The position numbers and the translations under genes are program-made. DNA of 64,000 nucleotides from Rhizobium sp. CG5 (GTDB lineage Bacteria; Pseudomonadota; Alphaproteobacteria; Rhizobiales; Rhizobiaceae), in the NCBI RefSeq assembly GCF_023701945.1, contig NZ_JABAEF010000001.1:434001-498000 (forward strand), given 5' to 3'. This document shows positions 7,258 through 15,663 of this stretch, piece after piece. The notes under the pieces were generated by a model. The model saw nothing but the letters and a program-made list of their open reading frames with translations, made no database searches and was not told the origin of the DNA. How positions within the stretch are numbered: the stretch's first letter is position 1; each line of letters opens with the position of its first letter.

Positions 7258-8226
7258 TCATTGGCTTGCTGCTGTGCATTCGCGCGCGATCTTCAATATC
7301 CTTTCATCGTGCTCCGCCTGGATTGCGCCAGACTGGAGCGGTTCGAACAGCTGCGCCTGCTGCAGGCTGGTTAGGGTGCAGCCGCAGAAACGGGTGCAGA
7401 CCGCGGCCTCGGAGCCCTGCGCCGCGCAGGAGGCCTCGCAACTGCGCATGTAGCCGGCCAGCGGGTCCGGCGGCGGCGGTGGCGCCAGCAGGCTGGCCAG
7501 ATAGACCAGCGCGATCAGCACCGGCTGGTGCAGCAGATAGACGAGAAGGCTGTGCCGGCCGGCCAGGCGCAGTAGGCCCGGCCCCTTCGGCAAGGCCGCC
7601 AGCGCGTCGAGCCAGCCGAACCGCCTTGCGATCCGCATCGCGGCAAGTCCCAGCAGCACGGGCGCAAACCATGGCAGCAACGGCACGTAGTCGTTGGAGC
7701 GCGGCAGGTTTTCCGACAGGCCGAGCCACCAGAACCACGGCGCGTCGAAGATCGGCGAATGAAGATAGATCGGCACGACGATGCTGACGACCGCAGCCAG
7801 CACGGCAAAGACGATCGGCAATCGCAGGAAGGGCAGCGCCAGCAGGCTGGTCAGGGCAATGCAGTGCAGGATGCCGAAGAAGATCATGCCCTGCGGCATG
7901 GCAATGGCCGTGGCAACCGTAATGGCGGCCGCGGCTCCGGCGACCACGGCAAAGCGCTTGCCGAACGAGCGCCAGCGAATGGCCGGCTCGTGGGCAAGCG
8001 CCAGACTGGCGCCGGCCAGAAACAGGAAAGTGCCGGCAATTAGCCGGGCATAGATCTTCCACCAGCCATGGGTGGCGGTGCCGGGTTCGATATAACCGAA
8101 GAATTCCAGATCCCAGGTGAAGTGGTAGGAGGCCATGGCGATCAGCGCCAGCCCGCGGGCCGCATCCAACAGGCCGATCCGCGGGGTGGGCGTGGCGGTA
8201 GTCGGCAAGAGCGAGGGACTGGACAC
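7258..8226 (-). CDS. DUF1624 (heparan-alpha-glucosaminide N-acetyltransferase-like) membrane protein
   Basis: A 322-residue polytopic protein whose N-terminus (GLLDAARGLALIAMASYHFT) is the start motif of the DUF1624/HGSNAT-like acyltransferase group. Further membrane helices include IPFGILHCIAL-like (FFGILHCIALTSLLALPFL) and RHSLLVYLLHQPVLI. Members are thought to transfer acyl groups across the membrane to sugars, but the substrate of this subgroup is unknown. An unusual feature is a soluble C-terminal tail of about 70 residues with six cysteines (MRSCEASCAAQ, then CTRFCGCTL), perhaps metal-binding or disulfide-linked. It sits in an operon with the ICMT-like gene. Confidence 0.8.
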   Translation of the reverse strand: MSSPSLLPTTATPTPRIGLLDAARGLALIAMASYHFTWDLEFFGYIEPGTATHGWWKIYARLIAGTFLFLAGASLALAHEPAIRWRSFGKRFAVVAGAAAAITVATAIAMPQGMIFFGILHCIALTSLLALPFLRLPIVFAVLAAVVSIVVPIYLHSPIFDAPWFWWLGLSENLPRSNDYVPLLPWFAPVLLGLAAMRIARRFGWLDALAALPKGPGLLRLAGRHSLLVYLLHQPVLIALVYLASLLAPPPPPDPLAGYMRSCEASCAAQGSEAAVCTRFCGCTLTSLQQAQLFEPLQSGAIQAEHDERILKIARECTAASQ

Positions 8227-8313
8227 GGGAAAATTCCTATCGGGTCTGGTTGAGCCTTGAATGGGCGGCCTGGATCAACGGCAACCCCGCCAAACCGCTC
8301 AATCGCGGCCTTT

Positions 8314-9006
8314 TCATGACCTGTCGGTCTCCATGACGGCCAGGCGGGCTTCGGAGAAGAACTGCCGGCGGACCAGCACGAAAAACACGAAGAGCGTCGA
8401 CACCATGAAAACCGGGGCGCTGACGAACCAGCCGAGATAGCCGATCGACAGGAAGATCGCTCGAAGGCCGGCATTGAAATGTTTGGCGGCGATGATGTTC
8501 ATCTGCACGACGGTTTCGACGGCTCGCTCGGCCGCCTGCGGATCGCGGCGCGCCTCCTCCATCATCGGCATGGCGCCGAACAGGATGGTGCAATAGTTGA
8601 ACAGGCGGTAGGACCAGCCGAATTTGAAGAAGGAATAGCCGAAAATGGCGATCAGGCCGCAGACCTTGAGTTCAAAGGCGGCTCGGCCACCCTGGGCGAA
8701 GAAGGGCAGGTCACGGAACACGGCATCGACCTGTTCGGTGGCCCCCAGCATGGCAAAGCAGCCGCCGATCGCAAAAATCGAGGTCGAGGCGAAGAAGGCC
8801 GTGCCGTTTTGAAGGCCGGCCAGGATCTGCGTGTCGATCATCTTGAGGTCGCGGTTCAATGAATTGCGGAACCATTCGCGGCGCCGCTCGGCCATGGCCT
8901 GGGTCAGGCTGACACGCGGAAAGATGCGCGCGCCACCGGTCACCCAGGAAAACAGCAGCCAGAGGCAGGCAAATAGCGCGAGGGCGGCGAGGTCCAACAG
9001 GGTCAT
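8314..9006 (-). CDS. DUF599 family membrane protein
   Basis: A 230-residue protein with four membrane helices. The first is at the extreme N-terminus (LLDLAALALFACLWLLFSW), then there is a cytoplasmic stretch REWFRNSLNRDLKMIDTQIL, followed by helices near 75, 110 and 185. The sequence FKFGWSYRLFNYCTILFGA and AAKHFNAGLRAIFLSIGYL match the DUF599 family as I remember it; its function is unknown. The ATG at 9006 is chosen because it begins directly with the first membrane helix; the frame extends to 9108 without family sequence. It is 87 nt upstream of the DUF1624 gene and possibly in the same operon. Confidence 0.8.
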   Translation of the reverse strand: MTLLDLAALALFACLWLLFSWVTGGARIFPRVSLTQAMAERRREWFRNSLNRDLKMIDTQILAGLQNGTAFFASTSIFAIGGCFAMLGATEQVDAVFRDLPFFAQGGRAAFELKVCGLIAIFGYSFFKFGWSYRLFNYCTILFGAMPMMEEARRDPQAAERAVETVVQMNIIAAKHFNAGLRAIFLSIGYLGWFVSAPVFMVSTLFVFFVLVRRQFFSEARLAVMETDRS

Positions 9007-9172
9007 AGGCGAATCCGAGCTTGCGGCGATGCCGGCATTGTTAGATTCGCCGGAGCCTGTGGACAACTGTTTTAACGAAAGGAAACGCATTGGTCGAAAT
9101 TGCGGCACATCTTATGCGGCGCTTTGTTCAAAAAAGTCCGGTAAGTTGCTGAAAGACAAGTGTTCCATGCGC

Positions 9173-9190
9173 TTGTCACATGGCTGTCAT
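9173..9190 (+). promoter_or_regulatory. candidate Pho box (PhoB site)
   Basis: Two 7-bp direct repeats, TTGTCAC (9173-9179) and CTGTCAT (9184-9190), are separated by 4 bp. This is the architecture of a PhoB binding site (CTGTCAT, four A/T-rich bases, CTGTCAT). The 4-bp spacer ATGG is less AT-rich than usual and no clear -10 follows at the standard distance. It lies 124 nt upstream of a small membrane-protein gene on the plus strand. Confidence 0.45.
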
Positions 9191-9313
9191 GTCTTCACCG
9201 CCACCTTTCTGCCGTTTTTGCAGTTGCGAAGAGCCTCGAATTTTAATAGATCAGGGGAAGCGAAGGGCGGTCGGGGGATAGCCTTTCGCCAAGAGTTGAA
9301 CATCGGAGATATC

Positions 9314-9415
9314 ATGGAAGATAGCATCCAGAAGTCTTGCTGGGGTGTCACATTGCGCGCCCTGGCAGGATTTGTCGGTATTTTGGCCATCGCCTATCTG
9401 TTTGGAAAAATCTGA
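9314..9415 (+). CDS. 33-residue single-span membrane microprotein
   Basis: The frame encodes a short protein beginning MEDSIQKSCWGVTLRALAGF and ending in a hydrophobic helix (VGILAIAYLFG) and KI. The net layout is a polar N-terminus followed by one membrane span. Support for expression is contextual: GGAG lies 7 nt before the ATG, a strong terminator starts 27 nt after the stop, and there is a candidate Pho box upstream. It therefore looks like a self-contained transcription unit. I do not recognise the family. Alternatives are a small RNA whose frame is incidental, or a toxin-like peptide, though no antitoxin is seen. Confidence 0.6.
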   Translation: MEDSIQKSCWGVTLRALAGFVGILAIAYLFGKI

Positions 9416-9442
9416 CACCTGACACTGGTACAATCCTGATTG

Positions 9443-9476
9443 GCAGCGTGGCCCGAAAGAGCCACGCTGCTTTTTT
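9443..9476 (+). terminator. strong rho-independent terminator
   Basis: GCAGCGTGGC (9443-9452) and GCCACGCTGC (9461-9470) form a perfect 10-bp stem with an 8-nt loop (CCGAAAGA), followed by six Ts. It closes the microprotein transcript ahead of sdaA. Confidence 0.93.
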
Positions 9477-9600
9477 ATTGGGGCGGATGTGAGCGTGTCG
9501 CATGGATGAAAGCGAATGTCGGTGGGTCACCGGGTTCGAATCCTGTGATAGCTTAGCTTCATGGCCAAGGTTCAGGGCTCCACGCAAAGGCGCGATTTCA

Positions 9601-11001
9601 ATGTTTCTTTCGGTTTTCGATGTCTTCAAGATCGGCGTAGGCCCGTCGAGTTCCCATACGATGGGGCCGATGTCGGCGGGCAAGCGGTTTCTCGACCTCA
9701 TCCTGTCCGATGAATGGCCGCGCCCGGCCGGTGCTGCCGTCGCCTCGCTCAAGGTCAGCCTGCATGGCTCGCTGGCCTATACCGGCATCGGTCACGGCAC
9801 CGATCGCGCGGTGATTATCGGCCTGACCGGCGGCACGCCGGACCGGGTCGATCCCGATCAGATGGATACGCTGATCGCCGAGGTCTCGGTCAGCGGCACG
9901 GTCTGTCCGCCCGGCCATCCGGTCTATCGGTTCCATCCGGGCGAAGACCTGATCTTCGACAAGAAGACGCCCCTGCCGGGTCATGCCAACGGCATGCGCT
10001 TTTCCGCCTTCGATCGTGACGGCAGGCTGCTCTTGACCACCGTCTATTACTCGATCGGCGGCGGGTTCGTCGTGACGGATACCGAACTTTCGGCGATGCA
10101 GAAGAACAAGAAGGCGGCGTCGTCCATCAAGGTGCCTTACCCCTTTGCCACGGCGCGGCAGATGCTCGACATGGCGCAGGCCTCCGGCCTGTCGATCGCC
10201 CAGATGAAGCGCGCCAATGAAGAGGCGACGATGACGGGCGAGGCGCTCGATGCCGGTCTCGACGGCATCTGGGATGCCATGAGCGGCTGCATCGACCGTG
10301 GCCTGCGCCATGACGGCACGCTTCCGGGCGGCCTGAACGTGCGGCGCCGGGCGCGCTCCATCCACGACCAGCTGCAGGAGGAATGGCGCAGCAATCGCGC
10401 CAATCCGCTGCTCGCCAATGACTGGCTGTCGGTCTACGCCATGGCGGTCAACGAGGAAAATGCCGGCGGTGGCCGGGTCGTGACCGCGCCGACCAATGGG
10501 GCGGCCGGGGTCATCCCGGCGACGATCCGCTATTACCTGCATTTTCATCCCGATGCCGACCAGGATGGCATCCGCGACTATCTTCTGACTGCCGCGGCTG
10601 TCGGCGGGCTGATCAAGCACAATGCCTCGATCTCCGGTGCCGAAGTCGGCTGCCAGGGTGAGGTAGGGTCGGCGGCTGCCATGGCGGCGGCTGGACTTGC
10701 GGCCGTCATGGGTGGTTCGCCGGAGCAGATCGAGAATGCGGCCGAGATTGCGCTCGAGCATCACCTGGGCATGACCTGCGATCCGGTCGGCGGGCTTGTG
10801 CAGGTTCCCTGCATCGAGCGCAATGCGCTGGGCGCGGTCAAGGCGGTCACCGCGGCGTCCCTGGCGCTGAAGGGCGACGGCCAGCATTTCGTGCCGCTGG
10901 ACGCCTGTATCGAGACCATGCGCCAGACCGGTAACGATATGAGCGAGAAATACAAGGAGACCTCGCTCGGCGGTCTGGCCGTGAACGTGGTCGAATGCTG
11001 A
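9601..11001 (+). CDS. sdaA: L-serine ammonia-lyase (serine dehydratase), single chain
   Basis: The enzyme converts L-serine to pyruvate and ammonia with a 4Fe-4S cluster. The 466-residue protein has the fused beta-then-alpha organisation: an N-terminal domain with [20 protein letters not shown], and a C-terminal catalytic domain with [17 protein letters not shown]. The cluster cysteines lie in GCQGEVGSA and [17 protein letters not shown]. Length matches single-chain bacterial enzymes. The ATG at 9601 is chosen because it opens directly on the conserved [12 protein letters not shown] start; the upstream frame is not family-like. The ribosome-binding site is weak (AAGGCG). The DUF1489 gene follows after 61 nt. 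Confidence 0.95.
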   Translation: MFLSVFDVFKIGVGPSSSHTMGPMSAGKRFLDLILSDEWPRPAGAAVASLKVSLHGSLAYTGIGHGTDRAVIIGLTGGTPDRVDPDQMDTLIAEVSVSGTVCPPGHPVYRFHPGEDLIFDKKTPLPGHANGMRFSAFDRDGRLLLTTVYYSIGGGFVVTDTELSAMQKNKKAASSIKVPYPFATARQMLDMAQASGLSIAQMKRANEEATMTGEALDAGLDGIWDAMSGCIDRGLRHDGTLPGGLNVRRRARSIHDQLQEEWRSNRANPLLANDWLSVYAMAVNEENAGGGRVVTAPTNGAAGVIPATIRYYLHFHPDADQDGIRDYLLTAAAVGGLIKHNASISGAEVGCQGEVGSAAAMAAAGLAAVMGGSPEQIENAAEIALEHHLGMTCDPVGGLVQVPCIERNALGAVKAVTAASLALKGDGQHFVPLDACIETMRQTGNDMSEKYKETSLGGLAVNVVEC

Positions 11002-11062
11002 GGCCTGTGAACCGTCTGCGCCAAGGCTTGACCCTGGTCGCCAAACGACCGACATAGGCGGC

Positions 11063-11500
11063 ATGGCTTTGCATCTCATCAAACTCTGCGTCGGCGCGGA
11101 CTCGATCGACGATCTCCGGGAATGGGTCGCCGAACGGTCCCTGACGGCGATGGCTGCCGGTCTGGAACCCCATAGTTCGCATGTCACCCGCATGGCGCCG
11201 AAGCGGGCGGCGGAACTGCTGGATGGCGGCTCGCTCTACTGGATCATCAAGGGCCAGGTCGCGGCGCGTCAGAAACTGCTCGACCTGTCGATCTTCACCG
11301 GCGGCGATGGCATCTCCCGATGCGAGCTGATTCTCGGACCCGAGGTCATCGAAACCGTGCCTGCGCCGCGGCGCCCGTTCCAGGGCTGGCGCTATCTCGA
11401 TGCGGCCTCGGCGCCGCGTGATCTGTCCGAGGCCGGTAGCGATCTCGGCTCCATGCCCGAGGATCTCAAGCGGGAACTGGCGGAGCTTGGCCTGCTTTAA
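11063..11500 (+). CDS. DUF1489 family protein
   Basis: A 145-residue soluble protein with the typical start MALHLIKLCVGADSIDDL and the central GGSLYWIIKGQVAARQKLLD block of the DUF1489 family, which is common in Rhizobiales and of unknown role. The last third (APRRPFQGWRYLDAASAPRD) is also family-like. The gene is complete at the usual length. It lies 61 nt downstream of sdaA in the same direction and may share its transcript, though nothing links it to serine metabolism. Confidence 0.88.
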   Translation: MALHLIKLCVGADSIDDLREWVAERSLTAMAAGLEPHSSHVTRMAPKRAAELLDGGSLYWIIKGQVAARQKLLDLSIFTGGDGISRCELILGPEVIETVPAPRRPFQGWRYLDAASAPRDLSEAGSDLGSMPEDLKRELAELGLL

Positions 11501-11689
11501 AACAGGGACCCGTCAATACAATTCGTGTTGAATATCATTTATTTGTCAGGAAAAGTTTATCCTGTTTGGAAGCGCTCTGGCTGTGGCATAGGCATGAACC
11601 AGCTGGGCGGCCTTGGCACTGACCGCTTCGTCTTTGCCTCGGACGGCATCCAGGCGTTGGCATCCCGGATGCCGTTTTATGTTTTCTGG

Positions 11690-12778
11690 TCAGGGCTGCG
11701 GATGGGCGATCAGGGCCATCCAGTCGTCGATAAATCGCTGGCGCTGCACTTCGTCCTGGGCGGCCAGAAGGGCCGGGCCGATGCGGATCGGGCGGCCGAT
11801 GCCGGACTCCATCAGGGCCGCCGGCCCGTCGACGCCGGGCGGCAGGGGACCATCTTCCGAGAAGAAGAACGATTTCTCCCGGGCCACCGCCTGACCGCGA
11901 TCGGACAGAAGGTAATCGAGAAACCGCTCGGCCAGCACACGATTGGCACTCTGGGCCGGAATGAGTGCGCCGCGCGACAGGATCAGCGTATAGTCGCGGG
12001 GTATGACGATCTTGATATCGGGATTGAGGCGCGACGCGGCATAGGCGTAGGAGCCGAGAATGTTATAGGCGATGCGCACGTTGCCGCTGGCAATTTCGCC
12101 CAGCACTTCACTGTTGCAGCAGCGAATGACGGTGTCCGACCGACTGAGGCTCTCGATCAGCCGGCCATAGACCGTCGGTGCCTGGCGGGCATCGTTGAAG
12201 GCCAGCAGATAACCGACGCCGGAGGCCTGGATATCGTAGGTGCCGATCCGGCCGCGATAAAGGTCCGGCTTGCGGCGCAGCAGGTCGGCCAGCGCGTCGT
12301 GGGTGCGCGGCACGTCTTCCGGCGGAACGCGGGCGCCGTCATAGACGAAAACCGCCGGCTCGAACGCAAAGCCATAGACCTCTTCACGCCAATTGGCCCA
12401 GTCCGGCACCTTCTGCGCCTCCACGGAATGATGCGGAGATGCGCAGCCGTCATTGGCAAGCTTCACCAATTGGTCGACGGAGGACGAGAGCAGGATATCG
12501 CCGTGCGGCCGTCCCTCGCGGCAGGCGAGTTCCGATTCCCGAAACAGGTCGTTGCTGACGTAGTCGACAAAGACGACCGCAACATTCGGCGCCGTCTGCT
12601 GAAAGTCGAGGAGTATCGGCCGTATGGCATTGAAATCCCAGACACCGTGAACGGTCAGTCTTTCCGTTTCTACCTGCAAGGCCGGCAGGAAGGATTGCTC
12701 GCCTTCGACCGCCAGGACTGGACTTGCCCATGACAGGCCAAGCACGACAAGCGATGCCGTCAATGCGGACACTTTCAT
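11690..12778 (-). CDS. periplasmic substrate-binding protein coupled to a two-component system
   Basis: A 362-residue exported protein: an N-terminal signal sequence (SALTASLVVLGLSWASPVLA) precedes a type 2 binding-protein fold of the iron/thiamine/PgtC-like group. The region WDFNAIRPILLDFQQTAPNV and GDILLSSSVDQLVKLAN forms lobe 1, and ASRLNPDIKIVIPRDYTL the inter-lobe part. No permease or ATPase gene is adjacent. Instead its ATG overlaps the stop of the sensor-kinase gene by 4 nt (ATGA, 12775-12778), so it is made with the kinase. In Salmonella the binding-protein homologue PgtC acts in signalling for phosphoglycerate uptake; a sensory role here is inferred. Confidence 0.85.
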   Translation of the reverse strand: MKVSALTASLVVLGLSWASPVLAVEGEQSFLPALQVETERLTVHGVWDFNAIRPILLDFQQTAPNVAVVFVDYVSNDLFRESELACREGRPHGDILLSSSVDQLVKLANDGCASPHHSVEAQKVPDWANWREEVYGFAFEPAVFVYDGARVPPEDVPRTHDALADLLRRKPDLYRGRIGTYDIQASGVGYLLAFNDARQAPTVYGRLIESLSRSDTVIRCCNSEVLGEIASGNVRIAYNILGSYAYAASRLNPDIKIVIPRDYTLILSRGALIPAQSANRVLAERFLDYLLSDRGQAVAREKSFFFSEDGPLPPGVDGPAALMESGIGRPIRIGPALLAAQDEVQRQRFIDDWMALIAHPQP

Positions 12779-14166
12779 GATTTATCCTCCTGATGGAGCG
12801 GAAGTTCCAGAACGACCGCGAAGCTTTGGGCCTCGGTCTTTTCACGAAACGTCAGGGTGCCGCCGAGCACGGTGGCGACTTCGCAGGCGATCGCAAAGCC
12901 GAGACCGGAACTGCCTTCGCCCGATTTGGACGAGACAAAGCGCTTGGTCACATTCTCCCAGTCGGCCGGCGGAATGCCGGGGCCATCGTCCTCCACCTCG
13001 ACCCGGCCGAAGGCACCGTCGCTCGACACCCGGACCTCCAGGCGCGACAGAGTGCCGTGGCGCAGCGAATTGTCGATGACGTTGACGATCGCCTCGCGCA
13101 GGCTGAGCATGTCGCCGAGCACCATCACATCCTCATCCGGCGCCTCGAAGGAGACGATGATATCTGGATCGATGGTGATCGGGATCGCGGCGCGGTAGGC
13201 CTTGCGGGTGACGGAGGTCAGGCTGAGGGGCAGCAGTTGCGCCGAATCGAAGCGATGGATCACCATGGCATGGTTCAAGAGCTGGTTGGTAAAGCGGGCA
13301 AGCTCGGCGGTGCGGTTGCGCACCCGCGCCAGATGCCGTCGATCCTCCGGTGCCAGGCGCTCCTCGTCGATCAGGCTGACCTGTGCCGAAAGCGCCGTCA
13401 GCGGCGTGCGGATCTGGTGAGCGCTGTCGGCGATATAGCGCTGCAGCAGTTTTACCCGCTCGTCCAGGCGGTTCATGAAGTGATTGATCGACGAGACGAA
13501 GGGCGACAGCTCGCGGGGCACGGCGACGGTGAGCGGCGTCAGGTCATGGGGCTCGCGCAGCCTGAGCGCCCGCCCCAGTTCCGCCACCGGCTTCAGCGAA
13601 TAGCGCACGGCCAATATCGTGCCGATCATGGCCAGCGCGCTCATCGCCGCCACCAGGATTGAGGCGCGGGTCGTCAGTTCGGAGGCGAGCGCCTGCCGCG
13701 CTTCGGTCGTCTGGGCAATGATCACATAGGCCCAGCCGGACAGAGCGGGATCGGACAGAGCCCGGCCGGTGGCCGCAACGCGCACCGGAACGCCGCGATA
13801 ATTGGCCGACAGCAGGACCGGGCCGGCGCGGGCGACGGACAGATCCATATCGACCTGCAGGTCGTCATAGCCGGTCAGCGTCAGGCCTGCAGGATCGACG
13901 ACCCGATAGAAGATCCGGTCGCGGCCGGCCAGTCCCAAAAGCTCGAAGGCTGAGGAGGGCAGGCTGACGGCCAGCCGACCGTCATCGACCACAAGGCTCT
14001 CGCGCATCTGGAATGCGGCGCCCAGCAGCAGGCGGTCATAGGCATCGTCGGCGGCGGTGCGGGCATAGAACCAGGCGCCGCTGACCAGCACGGCCGCACC
14101 CAGCGCCAGGACCAGCGCCATGCGCAGCACCAGCCGGGAGAAGAGCGAGGATTCACGGCGTTGCAT
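12775..14166 (-). CDS. sensor histidine kinase, TctE type
   Basis: A 463-residue inner-membrane kinase with TM1 (about 13-33), a periplasmic domain (34-165) resembling the 2CSK_N domain of TctE-type kinases, TM2 (168-188), a HAMP-like linker, and the H-box ADSAHQIRTPLTAL with phospho-accepting His250. The ATPase domain has an N-box (EAIVNVIDNSLRHG), DDGPGIP, and SSGLGFAIACEVA. The ATG at 14166 is chosen because the product then begins just before TM1; the longer frame is antisense-like sequence within the regulator gene. It overlaps the upstream response-regulator gene by 14 nt and the downstream binding-protein gene by 4 nt. Confidence 0.92.
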   Translation of the reverse strand: MQRRESSLFSRLVLRMALVLALGAAVLVSGAWFYARTAADDAYDRLLLGAAFQMRESLVVDDGRLAVSLPSSAFELLGLAGRDRIFYRVVDPAGLTLTGYDDLQVDMDLSVARAGPVLLSANYRGVPVRVAATGRALSDPALSGWAYVIIAQTTEARQALASELTTRASILVAAMSALAMIGTILAVRYSLKPVAELGRALRLREPHDLTPLTVAVPRELSPFVSSINHFMNRLDERVKLLQRYIADSAHQIRTPLTALSAQVSLIDEERLAPEDRRHLARVRNRTAELARFTNQLLNHAMVIHRFDSAQLLPLSLTSVTRKAYRAAIPITIDPDIIVSFEAPDEDVMVLGDMLSLREAIVNVIDNSLRHGTLSRLEVRVSSDGAFGRVEVEDDGPGIPPADWENVTKRFVSSKSGEGSSGLGFAIACEVATVLGGTLTFREKTEAQSFAVVLELPLHQEDKS

Positions 14167-14830
14167 CGGACACCAGTTGGTAGCCGATACCGCGCACCGT
14201 GACGATGCGTGCCTTGGCGCCCTCGAGCTTCTTGCGCAGCCGTCCGACATAGAGCTCGATGGCGTTTGGGCCTGCGGCCTCTTCGAAACCGAACAGCTGG
14301 TCCAGAAGTTCCTCCTTGCTGAAGACGCGGCCGGGCCTGGATGCAAGGATCTCCAGCAGGGTCATCTCGCGGCGCTTCAGCGTTATCTCCCGCTTGCCGA
14401 CCCGCACATTGCGGTTGGCGCGGTCGAGGGTCACGTCGCCGCAGGCAATGATATTGGTCGCCTCGCCGCCGGCGCGGCGGCGCATCAGCACCCGGGCGCG
14501 GGCCTCCAACTCGCGGAAATCGAAGGGTTTGACCAGGTAATCATCGGCGCCGAGATCGAGCGCGCCGACCCGGTCGTCGATCTCCGAGCGGGCCGTCAGC
14601 ACCAGGACCGGCACGGTGTTGCGCGCCTGGCGCAGGCGCTTGAGGATCTCGAACCCGTCCATTCCGGGCAGCATGACGTCGAGAATGACCAGGTCGTAGT
14701 CGGTAAAATCGAGAATCTCCGATGCCGCCCGGCCGTCCGTCTGCCAGTCGACCGTGTGCCCGATTGTCTCAAATCGGCGAGAGATCGCCTCGCCGACATC
14801 GTGAGTATCTTCCACCAGCAATATGCGCAT
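14153..14830 (-). CDS. OmpR-family response regulator, TctD type
   Basis: A 225-residue regulator starting MRILLVEDTHDVGEAISRRF. The receiver domain has acidic pocket Glu7/Asp8, phospho-acceptor Asp51 (LVILDVMLPGMDG), Thr79 and Lys101 (YLVKPFDF). The C-terminal winged helix (about 130-222) includes LKRREMTLLEILASRPGRVF and NAIELYVGRLRKKL. The ATG at 14830 fits the family start; the 5' extension is not regulator-like. It is the first gene of the regulator-kinase-binding protein operon. The targets are unknown; the 249-nt gap to the divergent cytochrome b561 gene is a candidate site of action. Confidence 0.93.
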   Translation of the reverse strand: MRILLVEDTHDVGEAISRRFETIGHTVDWQTDGRAASEILDFTDYDLVILDVMLPGMDGFEILKRLRQARNTVPVLVLTARSEIDDRVGALDLGADDYLVKPFDFRELEARARVLMRRRAGGEATNIIACGDVTLDRANRNVRVGKREITLKRREMTLLEILASRPGRVFSKEELLDQLFGFEEAAGPNAIELYVGRLRKKLEGAKARIVTVRGIGYQLVSDATP

Positions 14831-15079
14831 GGGCGGAAGGTGGCACGGAAGATGACGGCAATCAAGCGCTGAGCCGCCCATTGTCGACCGCCGGCTCGAC
14901 CCATGCGCTTTGTCGGTGCTCGCACCGATTTGCACGGAGAGGCAATTTTCCTGCACGCATCGTCATTTGCACTTAAGCACTTGACGAATTAAGCTGCCAC
15001 GCGGGGCCGGCGACTTTGACCCGCGTTGACCCTGGCGTGCTTTTTTCGAGGTTTCACAGGTCAATGGCGGGAATTGCTC

Positions 15080-15655
15080 ATGTCCAGGAACGGCGAAACC
15101 AACATGCTGTCAAAGGCCCTCTGTCCGTCCGAGACGGTGATCCGCGTCGAGCGCTACCCGGCGACGTCGCGCCTGCTGCACTGGTTGGTTGCCGCCCTCG
15201 TTCTTATCACATGGCCGCTCGGCTTCTTCATCCAGTTCACCAAGAAGGAAGTGTCGCTGGATTTCTACCTGATCCACGAGAGCTTCGGATTCCTGGTGCT
15301 GTGGCTGATGCTTTTGCGCGTCGGCAACAGGCTGATGGCCCGGCCGCCGCAGCCGCAGGGACCAGCGATCGAGCGCCTGGCGGCCTCCACCGTGCACGGC
15401 CTGCTCTATGTCTTCCTGATCGTCATGCCGGTCAGCGGTTTCCTTGCGACCAACGCCCACGGCTTTCCGCTCGTCTGGTTCGGCCTGGTGCCGGTGTGGA
15501 GCCCGCTGGACAAGGCGCCCGACATTGCCTGGAGCCTGTCGGCGATCCATGCCTGGAGCGCATGGATCCTTTTGCTGCTCTTTGCGTTGCATATCGGGGC
15601 TGTGCTGCTTCATCATGTGATCAAGCGCGACAACACCCTGTACCGGATCGTGTAG
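15080..15655 (+). CDS. cytochrome b561 family protein
   Basis: A 191-residue membrane protein with four helices (about 33-50, 72-92, 119-137, 165-185) and the four histidines expected for two b-type hemes: RLLHWLVA, LIHESFGF, STVHGLLYV and ALHIGAVLLHH. Members carry electrons in the inner membrane, often from quinol to superoxide or another periplasmic acceptor. The ATG at 15080 has GGGA about 8 nt upstream; a second ATG at 15104 is possible. The stop lies 8 nt before the RibD-like gene, suggesting cotranscription, although no functional link is evident. It is divergent from the two-component operon. Confidence 0.9.
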   Translation: MSRNGETNMLSKALCPSETVIRVERYPATSRLLHWLVAALVLITWPLGFFIQFTKKEVSLDFYLIHESFGFLVLWLMLLRVGNRLMARPPQPQGPAIERLAASTVHGLLYVFLIVMPVSGFLATNAHGFPLVWFGLVPVWSPLDKAPDIAWSLSAIHAWSAWILLLLFALHIGAVLLHHVIKRDNTLYRIV

Positions 15656-15663
15656 GGCTTACA

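Noticed and set aside
9528-9548. A tRNA T-arm-like sequence (GGTTCGAATCC) upstream of sdaA
   Set aside because: Only four of five stem pairs form and there is no matching acceptor or anticodon arm within 90 nt upstream, so it is neither a tRNA nor a clear attachment-site remnant.
9598-11193. A 531-codon minus-strand frame opposite sdaA
   Set aside because: The composition (Arg/His/Gln/Gly-rich, no domain) is that of an antisense shadow; the plus strand encodes an unmistakable serine dehydratase.
11659-11680. Hairpin GGCATC/GATGCC followed by GTTTTAT as a terminator after the DUF1489 gene
   Set aside because: The stem is only 6 bp with a 3-nt loop and the T-run is four bases; it lies about 160 nt past the stop. 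Too weak to call.
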